A stretch of DNA of 47,129 bases from Desulfobacterales bacterium. GTDB lineage: Bacteria; Desulfobacterota; Desulfobacteria; Desulfobacterales; Desulfatibacillaceae. Both the position numbers and the translations under genes were made by a program. This document shows, in pieces, positions 29,703 to 39,013 of this stretch. The notes beneath the pieces are model-generated. The model did not search any database and was not told the origin of the DNA. It saw only the letters and a list, made by a program, of their open reading frames with translations. Numbering within the stretch: position 1 is the stretch's first letter; the number at the start of each line of letters is the position of its first letter. Where the stretch lies: NCBI GenBank assembly GCA_020060085.1, contig JAGVAW010000303.1, forward strand, positions 1 through 47,129, given 5' to 3'.

Positions 29703-31409
29703 ATGCTGCTACTCAATCCAAAAAAATATCAGGACAGAGGATACCCGGACGCACGCTCCAAGGAAATCATGCTCAAGACCATTGAGTTTTTTGAAAACAA
29801 GGGCATGCAGAAAATGAAGGACGACACCTTCTCCTTTGAATTCACATGGGATTTTGCCGAATTCGTGAAAAAGGAGCGCATTTTTGAAACCCTTTTCCTG
29901 CCCAAGGGTTATGGGGACCCGGACCAGTATTACAGCACCTACAGGATGTATGAGTTTTCTGAGATTACCGGATTCTACGGCACAGCCTACTGGTATATGT
30001 ACCATGTTGCCACTCTTGGCCTGGACCCTGTTTTTCTGGGCGACAACGAGGAGTTGAAGCACCGGGCTGTTAAAACCCTGCGGGAAAACCCCTGCTGCGG
30101 CTTTGGCCTTTCAGAAAAGGAGCACGGGGCAGACATCTACTCAACGGAAATGAAGCTCTACCCCCAGCCGGACGGCACCTACCTGGCCCGCGGCAGCAAG
30201 TATTATATCGGCAACGGAAATACGGCTTCCCTTATCACCGTGTTTGCCAAAATAGATGGCACGGATGAATATGTGTTTTTTGTGGTGGATTCCAATCACG
30301 AAAAATACGAGTGCGTCAAAAACATCATCATGGCCCAGAATTATGTTGCCGAGTTCAAGCTTCACGATTACCCCATAACAGATGCCGACATAAGCGCTCG
30401 CGGTCCCAAGGCCTGGGACGACATGCTAAACACCATCAACATCTGCAAGTTCAACATAGGCTCCGGCGCAACGGGCATTGTCACCCATTCATTTTATGAA
30501 TCTTTAAACCACGCTGCCCACAGGAATGTTTACGGCAAGTTCGTGACCGAGTTCCCCCATGTTAAGCGCCTTTTTATGGATTCTTACTTGCGGATTGTGG
30601 GCATGAAGCTTTTCGGCCTGCGCGCCACGGACTACATGCGGGCTGCCTCCGCCCAGGACAAGCGCTATCTGCTTTACAACCCCATAATGAAGATGAAGGT
30701 GGCCATCCAGGGCGAGGAAGTTCACGAAATGCTCTGGGACATAATTGCAGCCAAGGGCTTTGAAAAGGACAACTACTTTTCCCAGGCTGTTGTTGAACTG
30801 CGCGGATTTCCCAAGCTGGAAGGGACCCGCCATGTGAACATGGCTCTCATTGCCAAGCTGTTGCCCAACTATTTCTTCAATCCTGCGCCTTATCAGGAAA
30901 TTCCTAAGATGAACGGCGCGCAGAATGATGACTTCCTCTTCCAGCAGGGCCGCACACGGGGCTACGGCAAAATCCAGTTCCACGATTTTAACATTGCCTA
31001 CAATTCTGTGGATCTCCCCAACATCAGGGTATTCAAGGAGCAGATTAAGGCATATCAGGATTTTATAATGATTTCGGGCATGGAATTGGGCGAGCAGATG
31101 AAAAACGATTTTGATTTTCTGCTTGCTGTGGGCGAAATCTTTACCCTGGTGGCCTACGGCCAGCTCATCATTGAAAGCGCGAAGATTGAAAAGCTTGATG
31201 ACGACCAGCTTGATATGCTTTTTAATGTCTTTGTGAGGGATTTTTCCCGTTATGCCCTGGATATTCAGGGCAAGTCCGCGGCCACACCGGCCCAGCAGGA
31301 GGCCTGCTACAAGATGATAAAGGCCCCTGTGCATGATGAAGAGAAGTTTGAGCGTGTTCTGAAAAACAATGTTTATTCACTGGTTGATGAATATATAATG
31401 AACCCGTAA
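29703..31409 (+). CDS. Long (568 aa) acyl-CoA dehydrogenase family protein
   Basis: CCGFGLSEKEHGADIYSTEMKL, GSKYYIGNGNTASLITVFAK and C-terminal ACAD helical region; AAGGAG upstream. Confidence 0.88.
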   Translation: MLLLNPKKYQDRGYPDARSKEIMLKTIEFFENKGMQKMKDDTFSFEFTWDFAEFVKKERIFETLFLPKGYGDPDQYYSTYRMYEFSEITGFYGTAYWYMYHVATLGLDPVFLGDNEELKHRAVKTLRENPCCGFGLSEKEHGADIYSTEMKLYPQPDGTYLARGSKYYIGNGNTASLITVFAKIDGTDEYVFFVVDSNHEKYECVKNIIMAQNYVAEFKLHDYPITDADISARGPKAWDDMLNTINICKFNIGSGATGIVTHSFYESLNHAAHRNVYGKFVTEFPHVKRLFMDSYLRIVGMKLFGLRATDYMRAASAQDKRYLLYNPIMKMKVAIQGEEVHEMLWDIIAAKGFEKDNYFSQAVVELRGFPKLEGTRHVNMALIAKLLPNYFFNPAPYQEIPKMNGAQNDDFLFQQGRTRGYGKIQFHDFNIAYNSVDLPNIRVFKEQIKAYQDFIMISGMELGEQMKNDFDFLLAVGEIFTLVAYGQLIIESAKIEKLDDDQLDMLFNVFVRDFSRYALDIQGKSAATPAQQEACYKMIKAPVHDEEKFERVLKNNVYSLVDEYIMNP

Positions 31410-31423
31410 AAGCCTTTAAAAAA

Positions 31424-31465
31424 GCCGGACCGCCCTTTGGGCAAGCCTTCACAGGGCGGTCCGGC
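31424..31465 (+). terminator. Strong inverted repeat after the acyl-CoA dehydrogenase
   Basis: GCCGGACCGCCCT...AGGGCGGTCCGGC, 13-bp perfect stem; no long T tract. Confidence 0.6.
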
Positions 31466-31826
31466 AGCTCCACGATTCTGGTCAGCCCCCTCCTGCTCCG
31501 ACAACCCCGAATTGCGCATCAAAATCTTCTGCAGCAACAGCTTTGGCTGTTTGTAAACACTGAACCACCACAAGCATTTCAGTATATTACACGGGAAAAT
31601 TAGGTGTGTGCAGGGGAAAATGTTACAAGAGGCTTGCAATTTGGCTTATTTTCCATTATTTTGTTTGAAAAACAAATTTTCCTTTAGCGTTGGCATGATC
31701 AACATTTGCTGATTTACTATCTATGAGTCAAACAGTGCCCAAAAGTTTTTTCCTTTCCGGCATTGAAAAACTATTTAAATAAGCCGGGTAAAATCTTTTT
31801 TTAAGACTGATAAAGGAGTAATTTTT

Positions 31827-33155
31827 ATGGACCAGCCTAGCAAAAAGGAAAAGCGCCAGGTTTCGGTTTCCATCCACGAGAGCTTTTATTATGACAGGGT
31901 TCTGGAGCTACCCACTGTTATAAAGGAATATGAGCATGTAGAAAGAATATTAAATGATCTTCAGTATATGGCCTGCATAACTGTCCAGATTGAGCAGCTT
32001 TCCAAAATCGAATATCAATACGGTTCAAGCTCTTATAACTACCTTTTGCAACGCATAACGGAAATTTTAAAGGAAATAAAAAACAGGGAGTTTCGGGGGC
32101 AGGATATCTTTGTTGTTGATTTATACGACACAGACACCTTCTGCATTTTCCTTTCGCCTCCGCGCCACGACCGGACACAGCTTGTCTATCACCTGGAAGC
32201 CATTGCAGAGCGCATCCGCTTCACCTTGGAGCAGCAGGTTTTTCACCTTCTGTATCCATATCTTAAAGAATACTCGCGGCCAAACATCGGTTATGCCCTG
32301 GAAATAAAAAACCCCATGGTCAACAACATGAGGCTTATCCGGCAACTGGTCCGCAACGCGAAAAAAATGGGCGAGTTCATGGCTGCCAAGCGCAGCTACA
32401 CCTCACGCTATCAACTCCAAAAAATCATAATCGAGCGCGATATCCGCACGGTCTTTCAGCCCATTGTCTCTCTGGAAAGCCTTGATGTCATCGGCTACGA
32501 GGCCCTTTCGCGCGGGCCTGACGGCTCGGAGTTTGAAAGCCCCACGCTGCTTTTTCTGGTGGCTGCAGAATCCGGGCTTTCCTTTGAGCTTGACCGCATC
32601 TGCCGCCGCAAGGCGCTTGAGGCGGTGCGCGATGTGGATGTTAACACCAAAATCTTTGTCAACACCCTTTCCATGACAATCCATGACCCGGAATTCCGGG
32701 GCCTTTACCTTAAGGAACTGCTGGAAGACTTGGCATTGAAGCCTGAAAATGTGGTTTTCGAGATCTCTGAAAAGCTTGCAATAGACAACTACGAGCTTTT
32801 CCGGGACGCAATGCAGCATTACACGGATGTGGGCATTGTTCATGCTGGCGATGACATGGGTACGGGCTATTCGGACCTTGAGCGCATAATGGAGTTAAAC
32901 CCCGGATTTTTGAAGGTTGACATATCCTTTGTGCGCGGCGTTGACAAAAGCTACATGAAACAGCAGATAATCACGGCCATGAGTACCCTTTCAAGAAACA
33001 TAGGGTCCCAGATTATCGTGGAAGGCATTGAAACAAGGGAGGAGTACGAAACCCTCAAACAGCTTGGAGTGCCTTTTGGGCAGGGCTTTTTGTTTGCACG
33101 GCCATGTCACGAGCTTGTTTCGGATTGCTCCGGCTTTCTGCACGCTGTAAATTGA
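31827..33155 (+). CDS. EAL-domain (c-di-GMP phosphodiesterase) protein with degenerate GGDEF-like N-terminus
   Basis: GYEALSRGP, KIFVNTLS, FEISEKLAI, GDDMGTGYSDLERIMELNPGFLKVD, EGIETREEYETLKQLGVPFGQGFLFARP. The GGDEF position reads DTDTF. Confidence 0.92.
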   Translation: MDQPSKKEKRQVSVSIHESFYYDRVLELPTVIKEYEHVERILNDLQYMACITVQIEQLSKIEYQYGSSSYNYLLQRITEILKEIKNREFRGQDIFVVDLYDTDTFCIFLSPPRHDRTQLVYHLEAIAERIRFTLEQQVFHLLYPYLKEYSRPNIGYALEIKNPMVNNMRLIRQLVRNAKKMGEFMAAKRSYTSRYQLQKIIIERDIRTVFQPIVSLESLDVIGYEALSRGPDGSEFESPTLLFLVAAESGLSFELDRICRRKALEAVRDVDVNTKIFVNTLSMTIHDPEFRGLYLKELLEDLALKPENVVFEISEKLAIDNYELFRDAMQHYTDVGIVHAGDDMGTGYSDLERIMELNPGFLKVDISFVRGVDKSYMKQQIITAMSTLSRNIGSQIIVEGIETREEYETLKQLGVPFGQGFLFARPCHELVSDCSGFLHAVN

Positions 33156-33319
33156 ATTCGCGGAAGCGCCTGGGGATGAGCCTTGTCCAAAAAGCTTGCG
33201 AAGTTGCCTGTTTTTCTGCTACGACTCGCGTTTATGCACCTTGGAACAATTTTTGGCTCCTGGTGCAGCAAACTTGTTCGCCAGGCGCAGAGGCCTATTA
33301 GGTTTAATGGCAGCTTTTG

Positions 33320-33340
33320 CCCGGCAGACAAAATGCCGGG
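33320..33340 (+). terminator. Terminator-like hairpin in the usp leader
   Basis: CCCGGCA-GACAAAA-TGCCGGG followed by TTTATG. Confidence 0.5.
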
Positions 33341-33394
33341 TTTATGCTTTGATGGTGTTTATCGGCCCGAAGGGCTAAAATGGTTTCTTTTTCA

Positions 33395-33428
33395 CCGCGG
33401 GGGTCCGGCTTTCATTTTGCCGGCGCGG
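33395..33428 (+). promoter_or_regulatory. GC-rich two-segment hairpin just before the usp RBS
   Basis: CCGCG(GGGGT)CCGGC-TTTCATTTT-GCCGGCGCGG. Confidence 0.6.
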
Positions 33429-33458
33429 TCAGCCTTTTAAAACCGCCAGGGGGGTGTC

Positions 33459-33986
33459 ATGTCAAACAGTACGGAAAAAATTCTATTTGCAACAGACTTA
33501 AGCGAAGATGCGCCCAAAGTTTTCGAGTATGCCGTGCGCCTGGCCAACGGCCTTTGTTGCAGCCTTGTCATCATGCATGTTCTGGAGGGCACCTCCTATG
33601 CGGCTGACAACCGCCTGCTCAACATCATCAGCAAGGAAAAACTCGATGAAATAAAAGAGCGCAACAAGGAGAAGGCCCACGACAAGCTCATTGCCAAGGC
33701 CCGTGACGGCAGAATCATTCATCAGGCCCTGACTGCTATGTATGACGACAAGCTTCTTTCCTTGGAGGAATGCCGTCTTCAGATGGATCAGATTGTCATT
33801 GAAGAGGGCCATGTTGCGGAAATGCTGGTGGAAAAAGCAAAAGCTTTAGGGTGCAGCTACATTGTGATGGGCCATTACCAGCGCGGCATTCTGGAAAAAG
33901 GGCCGCTTTCCAGCACAGTCCGGGGCGTTCTTAAAAGGACCAAAATCCCTGTTGTGCTGGTTCCGGTCAAGGGGCTTAAAAAATAG
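33459..33986 (+). CDS. Universal stress protein (UspA family)
   Basis: KILFATDLSEDAPKVFEYAVRLANGLCCSLVIMHVLEG...ALGCSYIVMGHYQRGILEKGPLSSTVRGVLKRTKIPVVLVPV. Confidence 0.95.
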   Translation: MSNSTEKILFATDLSEDAPKVFEYAVRLANGLCCSLVIMHVLEGTSYAADNRLLNIISKEKLDEIKERNKEKAHDKLIAKARDGRIIHQALTAMYDDKLLSLEECRLQMDQIVIEEGHVAEMLVEKAKALGCSYIVMGHYQRGILEKGPLSSTVRGVLKRTKIPVVLVPVKGLKK

Positions 33987-34031
33987 GCCTTTGCCTGCTT
34001 TGCCGGAATACGCCTCTTTGTTTTGCAGACT

Positions 34032-34072
34032 AAAAAAGCCCGAAACCGGCAATCCGGTTTCGGGCTTTTTTT
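34032..34072. terminator. Bidirectional intrinsic terminator between convergent genes
   Basis: AAAAAAGCCCGAAACCGG-CAAT-CCGGTTTCGGGCTTTTTTT. Confidence 0.92.
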
Positions 34073-34095
34073 AAGTATTACCTTTAGGCCGCTTT

Positions 34096-34893
34096 TCAAT
34101 GGGCTATGTTATGGGCCTCTTCAAGCTCTGCTGTAAAGCTGCCGATGACCACCGCGCTTCTCACACGAAGCACTATTTTGCGGGCATCATCTGAAAGCCA
34201 TACCTGGAGCTTGGCGTGGGGGCTTTGCTCAAACACCCCTCCGATGTGTGTCAGTTCCGGCTCAAAAAGCACGCTCGGAAAGTTTCCGGCCTTCACCTTC
34301 CGGTTTTCCCTTTTTACCACCTTGCCTTTACCCATTACCATGCGTTTTCCGTCTGTAACCGGAATTTCATGGATGCCGCCCGGTTGCATGGACTCCATGC
34401 GGAAGCGGTAAAACACTGAAAGCGGATCAAAGGCCCCTTCCATGAGAGGTGTTTCGCGCTCCAGTTTGCCGTCCTCAAAAAAATGGGCCACCTTGTTTTC
34501 CCAGTCGAACTCCACAATCACATCGTGGATTGAGCTTCCCTCCCGCTGCTCCTTAACATAGCCTATGGTTCTGGTCATATCCATGTCGCAGTAAGCGTCA
34601 ATAACATTTCTCACCTTAAAAAAATTGTCCACAAACTCGTTTGTTCTGGCGGTAAGGCGAAAATGTTTTGCAGGCTGGCCCTTGTAAACAGTATCCGGCA
34701 TGACCTCCAGCACGGCCTGACCTGCAGGGATAAAGGCCCATTTAAGGCCGAATACAAGTTTTTCCCCCGGCAGAAAGGGCAGGACCTTTTTTCCCGTATC
34801 GCCAGCGATGCAAAAGGCCGGAAGCACAAAGGCCAAAAAAAGCCCTGCAACAATGATAAAAGCCAAGCCCTTAAGCAGCGGTGCCTTACGCAT
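34096..34893 (-). CDS. DUF3108 domain-containing exported protein
   Basis: MRKAPLLKGLAFIIVAGLFLAFVLPAFCIA signal; FLPGEKLVFGLKWAFIPAGQAVLEV...DPLSVFYRFR..., DUF3108-like. Confidence 0.85.
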   Translation of the reverse strand: MRKAPLLKGLAFIIVAGLFLAFVLPAFCIAGDTGKKVLPFLPGEKLVFGLKWAFIPAGQAVLEVMPDTVYKGQPAKHFRLTARTNEFVDNFFKVRNVIDAYCDMDMTRTIGYVKEQREGSSIHDVIVEFDWENKVAHFFEDGKLERETPLMEGAFDPLSVFYRFRMESMQPGGIHEIPVTDGKRMVMGKGKVVKRENRKVKAGNFPSVLFEPELTHIGGVFEQSPHAKLQVWLSDDARKIVLRVRSAVVIGSFTAELEEAHNIAH

Positions 34894-35363
34894 GGAAAAA
34901 CCTTTCAGCTTGTTGAAAACGCAATTAAACACTCCAAAACCAAAAAAGCCAAAAATATGCAAAAACCAATCTAACCCCAAAAGTACCTTGTTTGAAAGAA
35001 AAAACGATTAAGTTGTTTGTTTTGCAAGGGGCTGTTGCATGGTAATACCCCTGGCCCAGACTTTTAAATGGCAGCAATGCCTTGAGTGAAAACTCCCGGA
35101 GAATTTGCAGGAAAGAGCTGCAAAAAGCTATCCCCTTCAAAAAGACAGGCTCTGTTCGCAAAGGGCATAAGCAGGTTTTGGCAGGCCTTTTGACCGGGGT
35201 CAACTTCAGTCTGCCTGCACCTCCCTTGACAAAAAAAGCATCCAGCCGTAAAAATGCGCAGGGTGGTAAATTTACTCCTCTTCCTTGGTCTTGTGTCTTT
35301 TTGTACCGTGCAGGCAAATTGAAAGCAGCAGGCGTCATACAAGATGCCGAAAGGATATTTTCA

Positions 35364-36215
35364 ATGAAACGAATCCTGGTGTTGGCTCTTATTGTCTGCA
35401 TGGGCTTTACTGCCGGAACGGCGCAGGCTTCCAGGGACATATTCGTTACCCAGGCCTATGTGCTAAAGCCCTGGGACAGCAAGAACGACGCCAAAATATA
35501 TTGCCTGGTTTTCCTCCAGCAAAGGGTGGCCCAGGAAGTGGCTGCATATGCCAAAACCCTTCCGCGCGTAAAAGAGCTGAATTTGGAAGAGGAAGTCCTT
35601 GTTTATGCGGTGCCCCGTTTTTATGATCTGCAGATTATTGATGAGCGGTTTGCCGTGCATGAGGACGAGCAGATAATGCTCACCATGTCCGGCAAGGCTC
35701 TTGTAAGGCCAGATGAGCTTGCCCTTGGATTGGAAACCCTGGTTGGTAATCCCCAGCGCATGGCCCAGGTGCTCAATGACCAGCAGATGCAGTGGAAGCA
35801 GGGCACAACACCTGGGGCGGGTACGCCTCCTCCGGGGCCTGCCCCAACAGGTATGGAGCTTGAGTATCCGGTTGCTCCCCCTCAAAGACAGGCCCCTGCT
35901 GCCTTCATATCCCCAATCCCTGCTTCCGAAGAGCCTGCTGCCGTATCCGGCTCGGATCAGGGTTTTTCACCCATGCTTCCTGCAAGTCTTCGGCCCATCA
36001 GCAGCCTGCGTTCGGGCATGACCTACCAGGAAATGATTGCCGTTGTGGGCCTTCCTTCATCAAAAACATCCTGCGATGACAGGCTTTTTTATCTTTACGG
36101 AGACAAATGGGTATATCTGGCCAAGGGTCGCATTGTGGGCTACATTCTTATTGGTGACTGGCAAGGCCCTTGCCACCCCTATGTTTCCTTCATGGGTGAA
36201 ATTAAATATTTCTAG
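35364..36215 (+). CDS. Exported hypothetical protein with Pro-rich linker and SmpA/BamE-like C-terminus
   Basis: MKRILVLALIVCMGFTAGTAQA signal peptide; C-terminal SLRSGMTYQEMIAVVGLPSSKTSCDDRLFYLYGDKWVYLAKGRIVGYI. The track start at 35082 is upstream of a better RBS/start. Confidence 0.72.
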   Translation: MKRILVLALIVCMGFTAGTAQASRDIFVTQAYVLKPWDSKNDAKIYCLVFLQQRVAQEVAAYAKTLPRVKELNLEEEVLVYAVPRFYDLQIIDERFAVHEDEQIMLTMSGKALVRPDELALGLETLVGNPQRMAQVLNDQQMQWKQGTTPGAGTPPPGPAPTGMELEYPVAPPQRQAPAAFISPIPASEEPAAVSGSDQGFSPMLPASLRPISSLRSGMTYQEMIAVVGLPSSKTSCDDRLFYLYGDKWVYLAKGRIVGYILIGDWQGPCHPYVSFMGEIKYF

Positions 36216-36325
36216 GTAATCTGATTAAGACTCCGGCCTTTCTTGCCTCTTAAATGATTTTGCCCCAATGTTTCCGTGGACCGGCCTGCGGAAACCCGCG
36301 GGCCGCCAGGTTTTGATAGTGCATC

Positions 36326-37117
36326 ATGGGGAAATCCTTTTTTTGTGGGGAAATTGGTTCTTCTTTTCTGGTCATCGGACACCGGGGTTATTCCGCCCGC
36401 TATCCGGAAAACACAATGGCCGCTTTTGAAGCAGCAGCAGCGTCTGGCGCAGGCATGATAGAGCTTGATGCCGCCATAAGCGCAGACGGCCTTGCCGTGG
36501 TGATTCATGATGATACCCTGGAGCGCACCACCAATGGCTCCGGGCTTGTCTGGGAGCACACAGGCAAAGAGCTTTTAGGGCTGGATGCAGGCTCCTGGTT
36601 TTCAAGAGAATTTGCCGGGCAAAAAATTCCCGCCCTTTTTGATGTGCTGGAGCGCTTTTTGCCCCGCGTGCTGATAAATGTGGAGATAAAGCCCCTTGCA
36701 GCAAGGGTTGGCGGGCCTTTTGAGCCGCTTTTCTTGCAGGTTGCAAACATGATAAAGTATTTCAATGCCTTTGACAGGGTTCTGGTATCCTGTTTTGATG
36801 ATTCTGTGCTTAATGATGTCCGCCTTCAAAATTCGGATATTGCTCTTGCTGTTCTGGATGACAGACCATCCACTCTGGCTGCCGCCCTTGCACGGGTGGC
36901 GGCTGTTGGGGCGGTAAGTTACAACCCCAGGGCGCTTTTTGTGCGCAAAAGCCTTGTCAGGGGTCTTCATAAAAACAGCATTAAGGTGCTGGCATGGGAA
37001 AAGGCCAAAGGTCAAACCTGCCAGACAATTCAAAGCTCCATCACAAAAGGTGTGGACGGCTTTTTTGCCGATGACATTGAGCTGGCATTAACAGTGGCAA
37101 ACAGGGCCGAAGTTTAA
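36326..37117 (+). CDS. Glycerophosphodiester phosphodiesterase
   Basis: VIGHRGYSARYPENTMAAFEAAAASGAGMIELDAAISADGLAVVIHDDTLERTTNGSG. Confidence 0.94.
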   Translation: MGKSFFCGEIGSSFLVIGHRGYSARYPENTMAAFEAAAASGAGMIELDAAISADGLAVVIHDDTLERTTNGSGLVWEHTGKELLGLDAGSWFSREFAGQKIPALFDVLERFLPRVLINVEIKPLAARVGGPFEPLFLQVANMIKYFNAFDRVLVSCFDDSVLNDVRLQNSDIALAVLDDRPSTLAAALARVAAVGAVSYNPRALFVRKSLVRGLHKNSIKVLAWEKAKGQTCQTIQSSITKGVDGFFADDIELALTVANRAEV

Positions 37118-37178
37118 GCTTGACCAAACCGTGAAGCCGATTGCCTGACAGCGGGCGGTGCAATGCAAGGAGAGTTTA

Positions 37179-38480
37179 ATGAGCACAAATGGCCTTGTGA
37201 TGTTTGCGGATTTGCAGCAGGGCATTGACCAGGCAGTTGCCCAGGTTTTTGATTATTTTGGAGGGGCATCCGCGCTTCTTAAGGCAAGCAATGATGTATA
37301 TCTTAAAATCAATGCTGTGGACTTGCGGGAATACTGCTACACGGATCCAGCCATAATTTCTGCTGTTATCCGCTATTTTAAAGAGCGGGGGGCAAAGAAT
37401 ATCTTTGTGATGGAAAATTGCACCCAGGGCAATTTCACCCGCCTGGTTTTTCAGGCAACAGGCATTTTCCGGCTGTGCCGCGAGCTGGGGGCAAAGGCAA
37501 TCTGTCTTGATGAAACAGGTTCTGTGCCTGTTTATCTAAAAACGCTGGAAACCTTTGTGGATTTTTCGGATTTTGTGCATGACAGGCTTATCAGAAACAG
37601 GGAGGAAAACCTTTACATAAGCCTGCCCAAGCTTAAAACCCACTCCATGAGCAAGGTCACCCTTGCCATAAAAAATCAGTTCGGATTTGTGCATCAGGCA
37701 AGCCGCATTGCCGATCACAACTGGCGCCTTCACCAGAAATTTGCAGATATCTTCAGCGTCATTCAGCCCGACTTTGCCCTCATTGACGGGACCATTGCCA
37801 CCAACCACGGCCATTACATTGCCATAAAAAACCAGAAGGAGTGCATTTTAAAAAAGGATGTGCTCATCGGCGGTGCGGATGCCCTTGCCGTGGACACAGT
37901 TGCAGCCGCTTTCATGGGTTTTGATCCGGCAGGCGTGGAGCATATCGCCCTTTGTGCAGAAACAGGCCTCGGCCAGGGAGACCCTGAAAAGATAGTCATT
38001 GTCAACAGGCAGCTTTTTGAAGCACGGAAACAAAACCTGACCCACAAGCTGCTTGGCCGTTTTCCTGAAGATATTGACATGATTTACGGCCAGGACAGGT
38101 GCTGCGTGGAAGGCTGCCGCTCCAATACTCAAACCCTTGTGGAGGTAATCGCCTGCGATCATGGCGGCAAGGGCGGGTTTACAATCATAATGGGGAAGGG
38201 GGCCGACCCAGCCCTTATAAACGCCATAAGCGGCCGTGTGCATCTGGCAGGCAACTGCGCCATTTCAGACTGGGCAGGCAAGCTCATCCAAAAGCTTGGC
38301 AAAAAAAATGTAACCTTCTCGCCGGGATGCAACAATCTTTCCATGAGCATTTACAGCCTGTGCAGGCAAATGGGCGTCAACCCCCTTCAAATGATTCCTT
38401 CTGGCGTTTTTACGGGCATGACGCTTCTTGCCAGCGCCAAGGCCCGCGGGTCAAAGGCCCTTATTCCGCCGCTGCTCTAA
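37179..38480 (+). CDS. DUF362 domain-containing protein
   Basis: VYLKINAVDLREYCYTDPAIISAVIRYFKERGAKNIFVMEN...LKTHSMSKVTLAIKNQFG...IDGTIATNHGH; RBS AAGGAG before MSTNGLV. Confidence 0.87.
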   Translation: MSTNGLVMFADLQQGIDQAVAQVFDYFGGASALLKASNDVYLKINAVDLREYCYTDPAIISAVIRYFKERGAKNIFVMENCTQGNFTRLVFQATGIFRLCRELGAKAICLDETGSVPVYLKTLETFVDFSDFVHDRLIRNREENLYISLPKLKTHSMSKVTLAIKNQFGFVHQASRIADHNWRLHQKFADIFSVIQPDFALIDGTIATNHGHYIAIKNQKECILKKDVLIGGADALAVDTVAAAFMGFDPAGVEHIALCAETGLGQGDPEKIVIVNRQLFEARKQNLTHKLLGRFPEDIDMIYGQDRCCVEGCRSNTQTLVEVIACDHGGKGGFTIIMGKGADPALINAISGRVHLAGNCAISDWAGKLIQKLGKKNVTFSPGCNNLSMSIYSLCRQMGVNPLQMIPSGVFTGMTLLASAKARGSKALIPPLL

Positions 38481-38635
38481 AATGAGGCCTTGTTGAAAGA
38501 CACAAGACAGCCGCTTCTGGCTCTTTTAGACAAGGCGGTTTTTCTTGTTTTTTAGGGCTTACAAATGTTGACACAAAAGGGCAAAGAAGCTATGGTGCGT
38601 TCTCGCTTGCCGGAGCGGCGCGCACAAGGCTTTGC

Positions 38636-38730
<95 letters not shown>

Positions 38731-38774
38731 AATTGCATGACCCACGGCGGAGCGGGAGCAATAAAGCGGCTTGT

Positions 38775-38868
38775 GGAGAGATGACCGAGTTGGCCGAAGG
38801 TGCACGACTGGAAATCGTGTGTGCTACCAAAAGTGGCACCGAGGGTTCGAATCCCTCTCTCTCCGCCA
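38775..38868 (+). tRNA. tRNA-Ser (anticodon GGA)
   Basis: GGAGAGATGACCGAGTTGGCCGAAGGTGCACGACTGGAAATCGTG...GGTTCGAATCCCTCTCTCTCCGCCA. Confidence 0.97.
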
Positions 38869-39013
38869 TTTACCTTCGCGGCCCTAAACTTCTTGTCGCT
38901 GCTTTCTCGCCGTGGCCTTTTCCCCTTCAAGAAGGCGCGGCGCTTTTTTTTGGAATCGCCAAAAGCTTTCAGTCGTGATATTTTAGGGCAAACAAAAACC
39001 TGGGAGAAATCTC

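Noticed and set aside
30504-31334. 276-aa minus-strand ORF antisense to the acyl-CoA dehydrogenase
   Set aside because: Shadow frame; no domain motifs.
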